From: Gymnothorax reevesii
Lineage: Eukaryota; Chordata; Actinopteri; Anguilliformes; Muraenidae
DNA length: 64,000 nt
Direction of reading: 5' to 3'
Assembly: GCA_029721435.1 (NCBI GenBank)
Contig: CM056580.1
Coordinates: 30,042,867 to 30,106,866 of the forward strand
Shown piece after piece: positions 11,760-23,699 of the stretch. The translations under genes were made by a program, and so were the position numbers. Every line of letters starts with the position of its first letter. The first letter of the stretch is position 1. The notes beneath the pieces are model-generated. The model was given only the letters and a program-made list of their open reading frames with translations. It was not told the DNA's origin and searched no databases.

Positions 11760-12200
11760 TCATTGAGGAGCTCATTCAGATCAAACTCCGTAACGGCACC
11801 GAAAGCGCTTCATATTCCAGCCCTTCCCCTTCAAACCCCCTGGCGACAGAACAGATGTCAGGATTAGGGCCTCCGTAAACTGTGTCGGAATTGGGATTCT
11901 CGCTATCTGTTTACCGTGCTCCCGGGGCGATGTTACAGGTGGTGTTCTCGCGTAAAGATAACTGGCAAACACAGCCCTCCCGGTCCCTTTTAAAACGCAG
12001 ACGTTGCACTGTGGATATATTGGCGAACAGATCGATAGACAAACTGGGGGCATGGGACTGTTGATATACTTGGCTCTCGCTCTAAGAACTTTCCCATATA
12101 ACTCAGCTCCCAGTTTATTGTTCAAGGCACCAGGAAAATGAATGCTTGTCGAGTCTATCTCCTTGATTTCAGGGGTGATTGAGTGCACTCAGTGAAGCAT
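11760..12200. promoter_or_regulatory. candidate conserved non-coding element
   Basis: Unique, balanced-composition block (for example GAAAGCGCTTCATATTCC near 11800) without repeats. The 135-codon minus-strand frame across it has no domain. Its look is that of a vertebrate CNE, but that is inference only. Confidence 0.25.
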
Positions 12201-12840
12201 ATTTTATGCTGGTTATTTCTGTGTGAATCAGATGAGCATTCTAGCAATCCTCCACTCTTGCATTCAGCAAGTGTTCATCCAATCTGCCCACAACCTGTTA
12301 TGGAAAAAATCTTCAAATGAATGTAGTTTTTTATATATTCCTATCCGGCCAAGTGGCACTCTACGTTCAGTGTGTTCATTTCAGAATCAATATTGCACTT
12401 TTTGAGAGCTTTTTTTGGACTCCAAAAGGAGATGGTTACAATAGCTGGCACCTGTCAACTCAGCGGCAAACGTCATGTCTGGACACCTATGTGCCTATTT
12501 GGTGTTCCTGGTCATTTGACACCATCACACAACCTAATTTGCGCCCTAAGTGGGTTCCTTTACTTATGATGCATCAAACATATCGAACACGGACGCATAT
12601 GCATGTGATTAAATCACTTTTCCACCATACAAAACACTGTTTGAATATACAAAAATTTAACCTTAGAATGCTGAAATGTATTTTTAAAAAGTGTACATTG
12701 AATTATCTTGTGCCGTTGAAAACCTATCATGTGGCGACTCAGGATTGGTTTTCAACAGCAAAATCATTGAGTAACAATCGTTGCATTTTGCACTCAAGGG
12801 TTAATTGTTTGTATATATTAAAAAAAACCACTAAGATTGA
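12201..12840. other. unclassified AT-rich stretch
   Basis: Unique sequence with a 175-codon plus-strand frame (12317-12844). Its Cys/His/Thr-rich translation shows no domain, and the reverse strand is equally uninformative. No terminal repeats found. Could be an old repeat; not supported as a gene. Confidence 0.35.
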
Positions 12841-13460
12841 GTGAAATCAGAAAGTGGTCACCTGGTCCCGCGGCGTGACGTTCAGTCGTGAGGCAAGTTT
12901 GCCTTATTGGAGGGCAGCTTCACACCGTATGTGTCAGGGCAGCATGCTTTAATCCCAGCACGTGTCAACATCATTTGTTCAAACCCCGTCTCCCTTTAAT
13001 CTGTTTAGAATTAAATTAATTGATAAAACTTGGAAAAGTTTGGGGCGCCCAGATTAAAGCCCTTGCCCGGCGTATCTGTATTTGCTCAGATTGCTGTGTG
13101 CGTTCTGGAGGATAGAGGAGTGGGGGTGAGGGTGGGGCCGGGTCAGCTTTGAAAGTGATAAATGCCTCACGACGGAAAGCTGTACGGAACGTCCTTGAGT
13201 TTAATCAAAACTATTTGTTTTTAGTCAGCTTCGCTGTTGTCTCTTTCCTCTTGTCCACTGATAGCTTGACATTAATGACATCATAAATCACGCAAAGAGG
13301 CGCTTGGCTTTTTTGGCGATGTTTTAGGGCGCATGAGGCGGCTGACATTCTGTGGAATGCTGAGGAGTTACGTAGGGGGCTGCTTCTCTGACGGGGGCTG
13401 AATTTAGGAGGGATTTGCCTAAACACAGATATGTGTAGAAAGCTAAGCAAACAGTCTGAG
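12841..13460. promoter_or_regulatory. candidate conserved non-coding element
   Basis: Contains TTAGAATTAAATTAATTG near 13007, GGCGCCCAGATTAAAGCCC near 13044 and further unique sequence with moderate GC. Enhancer-like in composition. No coding potential was seen. Confidence 0.28.
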
Positions 13461-13991
13461 CATAAATTTGAGTAGAAATGAGCATTCAGTACAAACTGTA
13501 TTTATATGCATAACCCACCCTGCAAACTTACACGTATATACACAATGGAAACAGTACCTTACGGTTCTTTCAGGAACAGATTTCTCAGACATCATGGATA
13601 CATCAGAACTATTAATTTGCATGTATTTTTTGTAGAAATGAACAAGCAAAAAAAAAAGGCACAAATGAATGAGGAGTAAATGGCTAATGGTACAATTTCA
13701 TGGACCAATTACAAGTAGTTGCTACCCCTATTTTGTTCCTATTGCAGTACTATAAACCTTTTTTGTGAGGGTATTACTTGTACTTTGTTATTGGTTTGTA
13801 GTGTGGTTGTCATTGTGTGATCGTGCCTTGCTGAATGAAAGATGTCACGGTGATATTGCTGGGTGCAATACTGTAGAAATGATCCACTGAAATACAAAGC
13901 AATTTTTCTTGATAGAGTTTATACTCTTGAGTTTGGCTGCGTTTATTTAGACTGGACACTGGATTATTTTTCATGACGAAGTTAGGGAAAA
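13461..13991. other. unique stretch, no feature
   Basis: AT-rich, no gene, no repeat structure recognised. Confidence 0.4.
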
Positions 13992-14055
13992 ATTGTAGTG
14001 ACATACAATCTGATTGGCTTACAATTGTAGTCAGGTACAATCTGATTGGCTGAAG
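13992..14055. repeat. two-copy tandem repeat, 32 bp unit
   Basis: Two adjacent units start ATTGTAGTGACATACAATC and ATTGTAGTCAGGTACAATC, and each ends CTGATTGGCT. Each unit contains ATTGG, the reverse of a CCAAT box, and the ATTGTA/TACAAT pair gives each unit a small dyad. Confidence 0.75.
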
Positions 14056-15197
14056 TGTGGCTCAGAGCAGAAGTGTTACCACAACTGTGTTGGGAAAAAT
14101 CAGCATGCGGCCTGACTGCTTTAATACTTGTCTTCGCCCTGATAAACGTATTTAGAAATGAACACGCAAATTCGTTGTTCTCTGTACGCAGAATGGGCAG
14201 GATAGTTTTCTGATTTGTGGACTGCCTGAATCCAGGTCGCTATTTTCCTCCATTCATTCTCAAATGATGTCCCCAGTGCCCATGGGTCAGTCCGAGAGTC
14301 TCTTTTTGTATTGGAGGGGCTGGGGAATGTTTGGCACTGGCTTGTTTTGGCCGGGCTATTTGTCTTTGCTGGTTATTTTCCAGCAGGTCAGGCCCTTCCA
14401 TGGCAGTGAGAGGGTACTCCTGTGATACAGCCGTGCACCGTCCTCATAACACGGCTGACTGAGTGTAACTCAGAGTACTGCTGGATCCTTCTACTGCGAG
14501 GGGTCTGCTGCCCGTGTGCATCTTTATGCTGTCTCGTGTCATCCTCCATACAAATGCAGTACAGCACCGATAGGGCTAATGCGACATTCTGGATATTTTG
14601 CCAAAAGAAATGAGTAGCTTGAATATATTTCTTTGAATTTGACCCAAGCCAAGCATAGCAAGACCGCAGTCGCTTTCAAAGTAAATAATAAAAACAACCT
14701 TTGAAGATTCTGTTCCCCAGTGTAGTTTGTGTAAGGGAAAGCCGTGCCTCTGTTTGATTTACTGAATGTTGTTTCCTAGTGTGTCAGCATGAACTTTCAC
14801 AGACGGCATTCCTGGATGACACTGATGATTTGTCGCTGTTATCATGTTTTTTAAGAGTTTAATTCAGGGTTGTCTCCTTTACAAATCCGTTATATGCTGT
14901 AAATTCAATAATATATTCTAAGAATTGATTCTGACCACTGTGTCGTACATTAAAATCTTTTTATGAAAAGGAGAGAAAGAAAAAACAAGCGCTCAATAGT
15001 TCCTCTACTGAACAAATTCAATTATTTATGCCCTGTTATTAGCCCACTCAGGCATTGGGAGAAATGCGGAAAGATAAGGAAGATTTGTTTTGTGTCTTTT
15101 CACAGTGAGTACCGCTCTTTATGGAATTGTAAATCACAGAAAAACGTTTTTGCATTTTGCCGTCTGAAGCAGATCCAGACAGCTTTCGCTGTGTATG
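14056..15197. other. unique stretch, no feature
   Basis: No gene or element recognised. The stretch leads into a long TG tract. Confidence 0.4.
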
Positions 15198-15220
15198 CGC
15201 ACATGTGCATGTGTGTGTGC

Positions 15221-15256
<36 letters not shown>

Positions 15257-15600
15257 TTGCTGATGTGTTTGTGCATGTGTGTGTGTGTGTGTGTGTTAGC
15301 CAGCAAGTATGAAAGGGTGAGTGTTTACGTGTTTGTGTCTGTGCGTCCGTGTGTGTGCATGTCTGTGAGAGAGAGAGTGTGTGTGTGTGTGTGTGTGTGT
15401 GCGTGCATGCGCGCGTGTGCACAGGTATGAGTGGGTGAGTGTATACGTGTGTATGTGTGTCTCGGCCTATAGGTATGAAGGCTGAGTGTATATGTGTGTG
15501 TGTGTGTGGGTGTGTGCACGTGCATTTGTGTGTTTGTGTGCGCTCATGTATGAGGGGTTGATAGTATGCGAGTGCATACGTGTGTGTGTCTGGCCTCACA
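15198..15600. repeat. long interrupted (TG)n microsatellite
   Basis: About 400 bp of TG-rich sequence with pure (TG)8-13 stretches at about 15225-15252, 15279-15296 and 15380-15402, separated by variants such as GTGCATG, GCGCGTG and a GAGAGAGAG interruption at 15365-15376. The long Cys/Val (plus strand) and Thr/His (minus strand) frames here, up to 183 codons, are artefacts of the repeat. Confidence 0.95.
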
Positions 15601-15829
15601 GTTTTTTGCCCTGCTAAATCTCATCTATCTGGATGCTATCACATCAGTACAATGTCATATCAAATACAGGAAGTGCACCCTCTAACTCTCCCTGTCCCCT
15701 CAGGAGTTCACGAGCAGCATGAGACACTGTACTTCCCCCTTAAAGCACACACTTGTAAGGTGACTGTAAGCTGCTGCATGTCGCTCCAAACAAATGACAG
15801 GAAGTGACACGCTTGTGAGGAAGCTCCTT
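15601..15829. other. unique stretch, no feature
   Basis: Short unique sequence between the TG tract and a possible CNE. Confidence 0.4.
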
Positions 15830-16100
15830 TCACGGCGGCCTGTTGTAATCGTTCCACAAGATCGCGCCGGTGGCTGCCTCATATCCATCGGCACCGAAGG
15901 CAAATTTTTATTTTTATTTTTCTACAGAGGAAAGATCCCTCCTGCCTTGTCGTCTCAAACTAACGGCTCCTCAGAGCAGCCGATACCACCGCCACCGAGG
16001 CTGTCAGCTGTCCGATCTAATCCGTCCGTCAATCTGCGAAGGGGATATTGCGCACGCATCAAGGGGAGAAGACGATAAAAAACAGCGTGGATTGGTTGCA
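15830..16100. promoter_or_regulatory. candidate conserved non-coding element
   Basis: Unique block of higher GC and CpG content than its neighbours (GATCGCGCCGGTGGC, GTCAGCTGTCCGATC, GATATTGCGCACGC) with an E-box-like CAGCTG and no domain-bearing frame. Compositional inference only. Confidence 0.27.
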
Positions 16101-16539
16101 TGGGCTTTTCCGTGTATATTTTGAAATGTTTACTTTGTTGTGTCACTTCCTTATCTGTCTATCTGTTGTACGGATAACTCTGTAGAGACAATCGCTCAGC
16201 ATGGGTGACATTTAATGTGTTTTTTAGGATTCGGTATTTTGAACTGCGGTCAGTTTGAACTGTATTTTGGGGTGACTCAATCTGATACTGTTTGAAACCA
16301 TTTCTATACTTTTAAGTGACAGAGTGACTTTTATCCATTTAACTTTGTAGAACACTTGCACGACAGGTGAAACCACCTTTTTTAGACGTGAGAGTTCTTT
16401 TTTGGATGACGAACGTAATTTTGTGAAACATACACAGCCTATTCAAAAAAAAAGTTGCTGTTTGGATATAAATGAATAAATACATACCATGTTTGAATCG
16501 TTATTTCAGAGATTAATATGTTTCAGCTGGCAATAGTAA

Positions 16540-17040
16540 TTTTAACCCTAACTGATGAAGCGCATAGCTTCTCATTTCTTAAAAAATTATGGCGAAAGAT
16601 GTACCCGTTGGTCGCAGAAAAGATGTTACAGTATTTTAAAAGGGGCAAATTTTTTACTGGTAGCTAGCAAAAAAATGAGGAATGAGGAAAACCGGCATGG
16701 GAAATTATTTTCAGAAAAATTGGCCAGTACTGAGCCCAGACCTTAACCTCTTTGAAAGTTTTTGGGATGTGCTGGAGAGGTCCACATGGCAGTTCAGCTG
16801 TCTCTTCAAGACAAGATCTCGCGCCAAAATTAATTCAACTCTGATTGAAAGTAAATGCTTTTACCTTGCACGCGATTGTGAAAAAATGGCATGAGGAATT
16901 TGCACTTGAAGCCGCAGTGGTTCCAACCAAATATTTGAGTGTGCAACTTTGTTTTTGGACAGGAAGTGTATCGTGAAAAAATTGGCTTGCCTGAGCACAG
17001 ACTCATCCACAAAAAAACTCACTTGAACCACCCCTAAAAA
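16540..17040 (+). pseudogene. decayed Tc1-like transposase, C-terminal part
   Basis: The plus strand at about 16720-16780 reads WPVLSPDLNLFESFWDVLER. This is the Tc1 signature around the last catalytic acid (WPxxSPDLNxxExxWxxLxR), with Glu kept. Downstream at 16905-16960 a stretch resembles the end of the frame and the 3' end seen in other Tc1 elements. Upstream catalytic and HTH parts are not readable and terminal repeats could not be placed, so this is an old 3' fragment. Confidence 0.7.
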
Positions 17041-17339
17041 TGAAAGAAAATAGTGTCTCGCTAAGTTAATCAGATATCTGAGAGCCCAGGTTTTCTCTGT
17101 TGCTGTAGACGTTTGCTGGGTCTGTCATTCTGTGTGTCTGTGTGTGTTTATGCGGTCCCATCAAAAGTGTTATATCTGGGAAGAGAAAGCAAAATAAAGG
17201 TTAGGATGTAAATTTGTCCTTTTTGTTTAAAGCACATGCTGTGGCGTATACCCTTACTTCTGCCAATGCTTCTCATTTATCACGTGCTATGTCGCAAAGA
17301 TGTGCGTTTTCGTTCAACGTTCAACCAGGACCTAACCTA
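17041..17339. other. unique stretch, no feature
   Basis: No recognisable element, apart from a short TGTGTGTCTGTGTGTG run near 17130. Confidence 0.4.
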
Positions 17340-18070
17340 CTGGAGGATGTAATTTAATGTGCGAGAGGCCTTTCCCTAATTCAATCAGCCCCCACGAATG
17401 CACCCCCACCCCCTCGCCATCTTTTATATTCCAATTCGATTAGTGGGCTAAAGCCATCAAGATTTCCAGGACAAAATGAATGCTTGTATTAATCCGGCAA
17501 TTTCCATTTAAAACGCTGCATCGACTTGATTAATAAGGCTTGATGCTGAATAATTATTCAGCAAACATGGCTGGCTATAGGAGGAGCACAGATGTGACCT
17601 GCGGGAAATGCCTTCTGGGAACTGTTGGTGGAGGGGGTCAGAGAGAAGCAATGGCCATGACTGAGGTGATGAATCCTTTAGCAGTTCTCTTATGCAATTA
17701 ACCAACAGCACTTCTATCAATTCCCTGCCCCATGAGTGGTGACTGGTCAGATGTCTCCAGGTCGAGGGTCAAGGGTCGAGCTCGGAGGTCAAGCCCAGCA
17801 GTAGCTCTGCGGCAAAGAGTGTGTCGAGAGAAGGAGCAGACAAACCCAAATTAAATTGAATTTTTTTTTTTTTTTTGCCCGTCAGATCTATTAAATATTA
17901 GGAATCACTAGCAAAAAGGAAATGTTTTCCGCACCTTTAATTGGAAGTCATCAATCCAAGAGAGCCGTGTTTGAACATTCTGTAAAGGAAAATCAATGTG
18001 GACCCCATGAGGGAAGAGAAACAGCGCAGGCAGTGTTTTCACCTCCAGGATTATAGGTTAACATTTATTC
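17340..18070. promoter_or_regulatory. candidate conserved non-coding elements (cluster)
   Basis: Unique sequence with TTCGATTAGTGGGC (about 17436), GCTTGTATTAATCC (about 17480), CTTGATTAATAAGG (about 17525), and a perfect palindrome GCTGAATAATTATTCAGC (17542-17559). A T run at 17863-17876 divides the block. The density of homeodomain-like sites and a perfect AT-rich dyad are typical of developmental enhancers, but conservation is untested. Confidence 0.35.
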
Positions 18071-19329
18071 TGTGTAGATACTGAAATGCTTTGGCGCCTG
18101 GTATAATATTACACTGGAAATCCATCGTCATCCATTACACTTGTCCCCCATTGATCTTGTGCTCATGAACTTTTTTCTTATATGCATGAAATTTGTCATC
18201 TCACTTGTTTGTTCTGTGTGCCGTCTCCTGGCTTTATGGATTTGGCGAGGTGTGTTTTGTCTGCGGCGGCCGCCTTTGATACACGCTACTTCGTCCAAGG
18301 TCATCCTGCCCAAATGCAGCGTTTCTGCTGCAGAAATGTCAGCTTTTTTTCTATGCTTAGAGAAATGATGCAAAGCATTACTTCATTTCATAATGACATA
18401 AATTAGATAGTTATTGAATTGAGCGAAGGTTGCAGTTGTTGGAACTGGAGGGGAAATGATTTGCTGAAAAAGTCCAGAATTTATAGATGAAGAACCGTGG
18501 AGAGTGGATTAATATCCTTAACTTTCGGGACATTTAAGGTCAGATAAAGTTTAAAACATGCTTCAGCGCTGCTTTTCCTGAATGGAACACTTCTGGTCGA
18601 GGTCTGTTGAGGGACATAACATTGTTGTGGGACGGCCAGAAAGAGTTTGCCTTGAGAAATATTTTGCTATAACATGCTGTTGTGAAGATTTGAACAACAC
18701 TTGGGGGAGTATTTAAATGTGTGAATGTTCTTGTCCAAACTGGGATGATGCTAATTACATAGCCTCTGAACCCAGTAGTGAGCCCAGAATTCTGAATGGC
18801 ATATTCAGGGTATCCCAAAATCGAGTCTTAAATTTGCCTGTGGTTTTCATTCCTCCCAGCTAAATCACTAAACTATGGCTGCTGCTCATTGGCCAATGGC
18901 CACCTGACTCCTACAAAATCATCTTCATTGGCATGTTCTGAAAGAAGACAGTTTTGCAAGCTAATATTTATTTAAGGGAACTGGACGGTCCTTTGTAATA
19001 TTTGCCTTGCAACATCGCAATGCAAAATTTGCATCTATCTTTAATTTTTTCATGACATAAATTCTATAATAATTATTCCAGTACATGTATACTTGCATGC
19101 TACAGTGCAAACCACTCACCTTGGCCAAGTTCCAAGTAGGCTGGTGGCTAGTATTGGCAGTTCCTTGGTAGCACCTGTAGTCTGGCTAGCATTGGAGTTG
19201 GACTGGCGTGCAAGGAAACACACCACACCATCCCTATCCCCGTTTCGAAAATCCAAACTTCTGACTCCAAACTCTCCTTTCACCACCTGGGAGTCGGCCT
19301 TTTTGTGCTTTTCGGCAGTCACTCTGTTT
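18071..19329. other. unique stretch, no feature
   Basis: No gene or element recognised. Overlapping frames of 70-92 codons on both strands have no domain features. Confidence 0.4.
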
Positions 19330-20110
19330 GGACATGAGGGGTCAGGGCTAGAGAGCGCGGGCCACTTTTAATTAATGACAGCCGAGTAATCAGCTGTGCC
19401 GCTGGGCTCTCTGTAGCACGGGAAGAGGAGGGGGTCGCCGTGCTCGCAACAGACTGAAACTTTAAGAGTAAACAAAGGGGTCCTCTGAAGGTTAATGCCA
19501 TTCGAAATAGCCAGGAAAGTTGTCAAAATGAACATTATATGTAGCCTCTCCTTATCTCCCCTCAGGGGAGAGGGTCTCTTTTATGTGCGGGGGAAAGCGT
19601 TCCCACATGTTTAAAAATACTGCTAATGCTGTGCGGCTCCTATTTCGTGGCGGGCCTGCGCAGCTTCAAAACGCCTCATTGTTAAATGGCTTCAGTGGGG
19701 GAAATTAAGCCTGACACTATTTCTTTTACGAAAACACCGTTTAGATGTGCCCGGCCCCTTCCATTACTCGGGCTCTTAAATCTGCCGCGCTCTCTGACGG
19801 AAACTACGCATTTCTAGTTAGTTTTTTTTGTTTATTTGTTTTTTTCTAAATGGATTTTGCCAAATAGGAGCACATATGTTGCTCTGTAATTAAGCGGAGT
19901 CTTGTTAAGCCCCCGCTCCTTAAGTATGAATGATTAAGCAGTGCAGTGATCTGGAGGAAATGAAGTTTTAAAAAAATATATATATATTTACGGATGTGAT
20001 AGTGTGTGAGTGCATGTGTGAGACAGCGACTTCTACGCAGTTTAAGTGAAATCAAGCAAAATCTCTGCAGCAGAAATGATTTATGCTCAATCATGTGCAA
20101 TCTTTTCTAC
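19330..20110. promoter_or_regulatory. candidate conserved non-coding elements (cluster)
   Basis: Contains CTTTTAATTAATGACAGC (about 19365), GTAATCAGCTG (about 19386), GCTCTGTAATTAAGCGG (about 19880) and GAATGATTAAGCAG (about 19926) in otherwise unique sequence, with a short (AT)n at 19976-19986. Enhancer-like by composition. Confidence 0.33.
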
Positions 20111-21399
20111 TCTGATAATCGGCATTAGCTTGCAGCTGACATGCACGGGTCCAGTGGCATTCTGGAAGCTTCTTTCAGTGAAGCAGTACCATGGACCCCC
20201 AAGTTCTCCAGGCAAATGGGACCCCAGCAGGCACGATGGCTGAACTCTGAAAGGCAGGAGCGCAGGGGCCATGGAATCGATCCTCCCAGGATGCAGAGCC
20301 CAGTTAGACATGCACAAACACACACACATACACACGAACACGCACACACTCCCCGCAGATGTGACAGGAGCTTCCTCTGCCTGGTACTAAACGTGGCCTT
20401 AAGACAGGGGAAAATGGCTCTTTACCGGCAGGCCGACAGGGCCATAAGCCTGGCTCAAGGGGCTTATGCAGATACGGTGACCTTTCTTCCAGAGAGCAGA
20501 TTTTACACTCAAATTACCATCAGAGCCCCCCCCCCCAAAACTCCCCTGAGGCTTGCAGTCAAACTCAGCCACCACCACCCCTCCCCCACCACCACCCCCA
20601 CTGGGGTTAGAAGTCAGTGTGGCACAGTGCCCGCGTCGCATGCTAAACGGGCTACAACACATGTAAACTGCAGAGAGGGGGTGTTCGAACGGGAGGAGGC
20701 GCTGCGCCAGGGGAGGCGTCACATAGGAAACCCCGAACCGGACACCAGCGCAAACTTCGAGGAGGGGGAGGTGAGGAGTGAGTGAGGTAAGGTGGCTTGG
20801 GCCATGCGCTGACAATCTTCACAGTAATTGCACCCAGTTTCTAATTTTGCTGTGTAAAAGCGGCAAACCCTCGTCCCCTATTTCAGAAAAGTTTGTTCTC
20901 TAACTCTGCTCACGCATTTGATCAGAATTATGAGTTCAACACAGCACTGTCTGAATTGTCGTCTCACAATGCATATACTATGGTACTGAAATGATAGAAA
21001 CTTCTGCTGAAGGAACACAAATACCTCCACTGAGATGCTGGAGATGGAGTCAGTTCCGCAGGGTGTATGGGAAAGAGGGGTTACCGTAGGACACCTTGCT
21101 AATATTAAGTTTATAACACTTGCATGTAGCTCAGCTGTAGTGAAATTTTCTTTGTGGGTTGGCTTGTGGGCACCTCGCCTAAGGCCTGGTGTTCTGCTAC
21201 CCCAAATCTGTCCCATAGCCAGTTAATTCACCCCAACAAAGATGCTCAGACGGACACGCCTTACACAGACAACCGCCAGAAGGAACTTGCCGGCACTACA
21301 GCACTGACCGTGACACGACAGTGATGGTACACAAGGTTATATTAACGGCGATGGTTTGAGACCACACTATATATGTGAGCACCAAAAGAGTCTATGTAC
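20111..21399. other. unique stretch with CA and C/CCA-rich simple sequence
   Basis: Holds an interrupted CA repeat (20313-20350), a C10 run at 20527-20536 and a CCACC-rich patch (20570-20600). A 214-codon plus-strand frame (20141-20785) crosses all of these and has low-complexity His/Pro/Thr content, so I do not call it a gene. Confidence 0.45.
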
Positions 21400-22230
21400 A
21401 CTGACCTTCAAAGGTTAGGGGTCAGTAAGAACATTTTTGCTGTACCCTGTATAATTTAAATGAAACAAAACAAAGATGATTTTTAAGTGCGACCAGGCTT
21501 TAATGTGAGGACATTTACTTCTATATTGAAGAATTTATGCAGGAGTTACAGCCTTTTTTTACACACAACCCACCATCTTACAGAAGTAACAACAGTTTAG
21601 CACATTACCATAATCCAATAAATAAAGCCATATATAATTTTATTTGTGGCAAATGCATTGCATTTAATGACTGACTGAAGCCTGTGACCAAAAGATATCA
21701 CCAGCTGTTGGACACTTTCTCTGCCAAAAGGACAAGCATTGTAATAATGACAATAATAATAGCTTAATATTACTAATAATAATTAAAATGCAATCTGCGG
21801 GTACAGACTGCCTTGTGCCAGCTGTTGAGGCTGGTTGGTGGTGTAATGGTGTGAGGAATAACTTACAGGCACATTTAGGCCTTAATATCAATTTGACATG
21901 ATTAAAACGCCACAGCCGGTACCGGAACATTTTCTGACCATGTGCATCCCTTTATGGCCTCAGTATATCTTCTAATGGCAGTTCCTGCTTGATAAAGCAC
22001 CGTGTCACAATGCGCACGTCATCTCGAGCTGGTTTCATGAATATGACAATGAGTCCCATGTACCCCAATGGTCTCCGCAGTCTCCTGATCTCAATCTTAA
22101 GTAGCTCCTTTGAGATGAGGTGTGTGGAACGGGAGATTCGCAGTCAACAAATCTGCAGCGCCTGCATCATGCTATCATGTCAACGTGGATCAGAATTTCT
22201 AACGAATGTTTCCAACACCTCAAGGAGTCC
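21400..22230 (+). pseudogene. decayed Tc1-like transposase (different family)
   Basis: The plus strand carries the remains of a Tc1-type DDE transposase. A stretch near 21830-21860 corresponds to GGGVMVWG. Near 21955-22060 a Q-D-N-A-P-C-H-like segment has decayed. At 22040-22090 sequence corresponding to the WPPQSPDLNP block is readable, and at 22150-22215 LQRLHHA-IMSTWIRISNEC, close to the usual C-terminal part of this fish family. Multiple stops and small indels break it. Terminal repeats were not located, so the limits are approximate. Confidence 0.65.
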
Positions 22231-22338
22231 AGGACATGAATAGAGGTTGTTCTGGGGGCCGTTGGGTGGGTGTGCAGGTAGGTCTCATCAAGTATTAGAA
22301 AGATGCACCTAAAAAAAGTTGCCGCTGAGTAGTAAATA
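22231..22338. other. short spacer between two Tc1-derived elements
   Basis: About 100 bp between the transposase relic and the next element, with no feature of its own. Confidence 0.4.
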
Positions 22339-22881
22339 CAGTACAGGCCAAAAGTTTGGACACACCTTCTCATTCAATGTGTTATTTCCTTTATTTTCAT
22401 GACTATTCACATTGTAGATTCTCACTGAAGGCATCAAAACTATGAATGAACACATGTGGAATTATGTACTTAACAAGAAGTGTGAAATACCTGTAACTGA
22501 AAACATGTCTTATATTCTGGTTACTTCAAAGTAGCCACCCTTTGCTCTGATTACTGCTTTGCACACTCTTGGCATTCTCTTGATGAGCTTCAAGAGGTCG
22601 TCACCCGTAATGGTTTTCACTTCAAAGGTGTGCCTTGTCAGGGTTAATTCGTGTAATTTCTTGCCTAATCAATGGGGTTGGGACCATCAGTTGTGTTGTG
22701 CAGAAGTCAGGTTGATACACAGCCAACAGCCCTATTGGACAACTGTTCGATAAATACATAATTCCACATGTGTTCATTCATAGTTTTGATGCCTTCAGTG
22801 AGAATCTACAATGCAAATAGTTGTGAAAATAAAGGAAATGCATTGAATGAGAAGGTGTGTCCAAACTTTTGGCCTGTACTG
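22339..22881 (-). mobile_element. non-autonomous Tc1-like element, TA-flanked
   Basis: Termini are CAGTACAGGCCAAAAGTTTG and the complement CAAACTTTTGGCCTGTACTG. The flank is TA at 22337-22338 and 22882-22883. The inverted repeats extend far inward (the segment with GAATGAACACATGTGGAATT pairs with 22758-22785), at least 90 bp. On the minus strand around 22540-22620 the transposase C-terminus survives in one frame as GDDLLKLIKRMPRVCKAVIR followed by AKGGYFEVTRI. At 543 bp it has lost the HTH and most of the catalytic domain, so it is an internally deleted Tc1 that could only move in trans. Confidence 0.9.
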
Positions 22882-22883
22882 TA

Positions 22884-23079
22884 CATTGAAAACTAATATC
22901 TGTGTGTGACATCACCGTTGCAATAGGAATAGTTAAGAAGAACTAAACAGTATGAAGACGGAATGCTGAAGTTGTGCACTTCCTCCTCTATCCTATATTC
23001 TGAAAATGTGTGTGTGCTGCAGCATGCGTGTTACAGTGTGTAAAATCCCTCCAAAGCCCTGCATGTGTTTCTGCACATG
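22884..23079. other. unique spacer
   Basis: Short unique sequence before the GC-rich block. Confidence 0.35.
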
Positions 23080-23640
23080 CAGTTAGCCCAAAGCTAACCG
23101 CCTCTCGGAGCGGTGCCTGAGAGAGCCTCTGACTGCACAGACTCACAGACCCGATGAGCACTCGGCGCTTATTGTTCTCTCCCAGACAGCGGTTGGCGGT
23201 CAGCGGTCACAGAGGCCCGATGCACCCGTAACCCCGGCGACGGAGGACGGGCCTGCGATCAGAGGGTTTGGGGTGCGCGGTGGTGGCGGTGGAGGGCGGA
23301 GTGCCAGCGTTTGGGGCTCGGGCGGCGGGGTCAGGATGCAGCTCAGCTGTTCCGCGGGGACGTTGTGGCACAGACCCACAGGCTTATGCTAAACCGCCGA
23401 AAAACAACAGAGGAGAGAGGGAGAGGAGAGAAGACTGGGAGCGGAGCGGCGCGACACCTCCCTGCCGGCGCTCCTGCACCTCGCTCACGGTTAATGTATT
23501 CTCCCCAAAAGCCTGGCCCCGCAGATGCTCATGACTCATCCTAATTGGGGGAAGCGCGAGGCGCAGCGCCAGATCCCGCCGTCGCCTTTTTAAGCGATGA
23601 ACCTGCTTTCAGGCGATAGTCAGAAACAAGGGGGGACCGC
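23080..23640. promoter_or_regulatory. GC/CpG-rich block, possible CpG island or enhancer
   Basis: The most CpG-dense part of the window: runs such as CCCCGGCGACGGAGGACGGG, GGCGGCGGGGTC and GAGCGGAGCGGCGCGAC. It also carries an AP-1-like ATGACTCAT (about 23531), CCTAATTGGGG and a TTTTTAAGC-type AT patch at its right edge (about 23588). No coding frame with a domain. It could be a CpG-island promoter of a transcript I cannot see, or a GC-rich enhancer. A computed observed/expected CpG ratio would decide whether it meets island criteria. Confidence 0.4.
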
Positions 23641-23699
23641 TTCTGAGTTTGACCTCGTTCTGTCTTCCACCCCTCCCCTGTTTTACTATATTTTTCTCA

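Noticed and set aside
12317..12844. 175-codon plus-strand frame
   Set aside because: No recognisable domain, AT-rich codon content, no splice or start context; kept only as unclassified sequence.
15048..15599. 183-codon minus-strand frame and other long frames at the TG tract
   Set aside because: Translation is Thr/His or Cys/Val runs from a microsatellite; no stop codon arises in such repeats by composition.
20141..20785. 214-codon plus-strand frame, longest in the window
   Set aside because: Crosses a CA repeat, a C run and CCACC simple sequence, giving His/Pro/Thr low-complexity content with no domain; overlapped by a comparable minus-strand frame.
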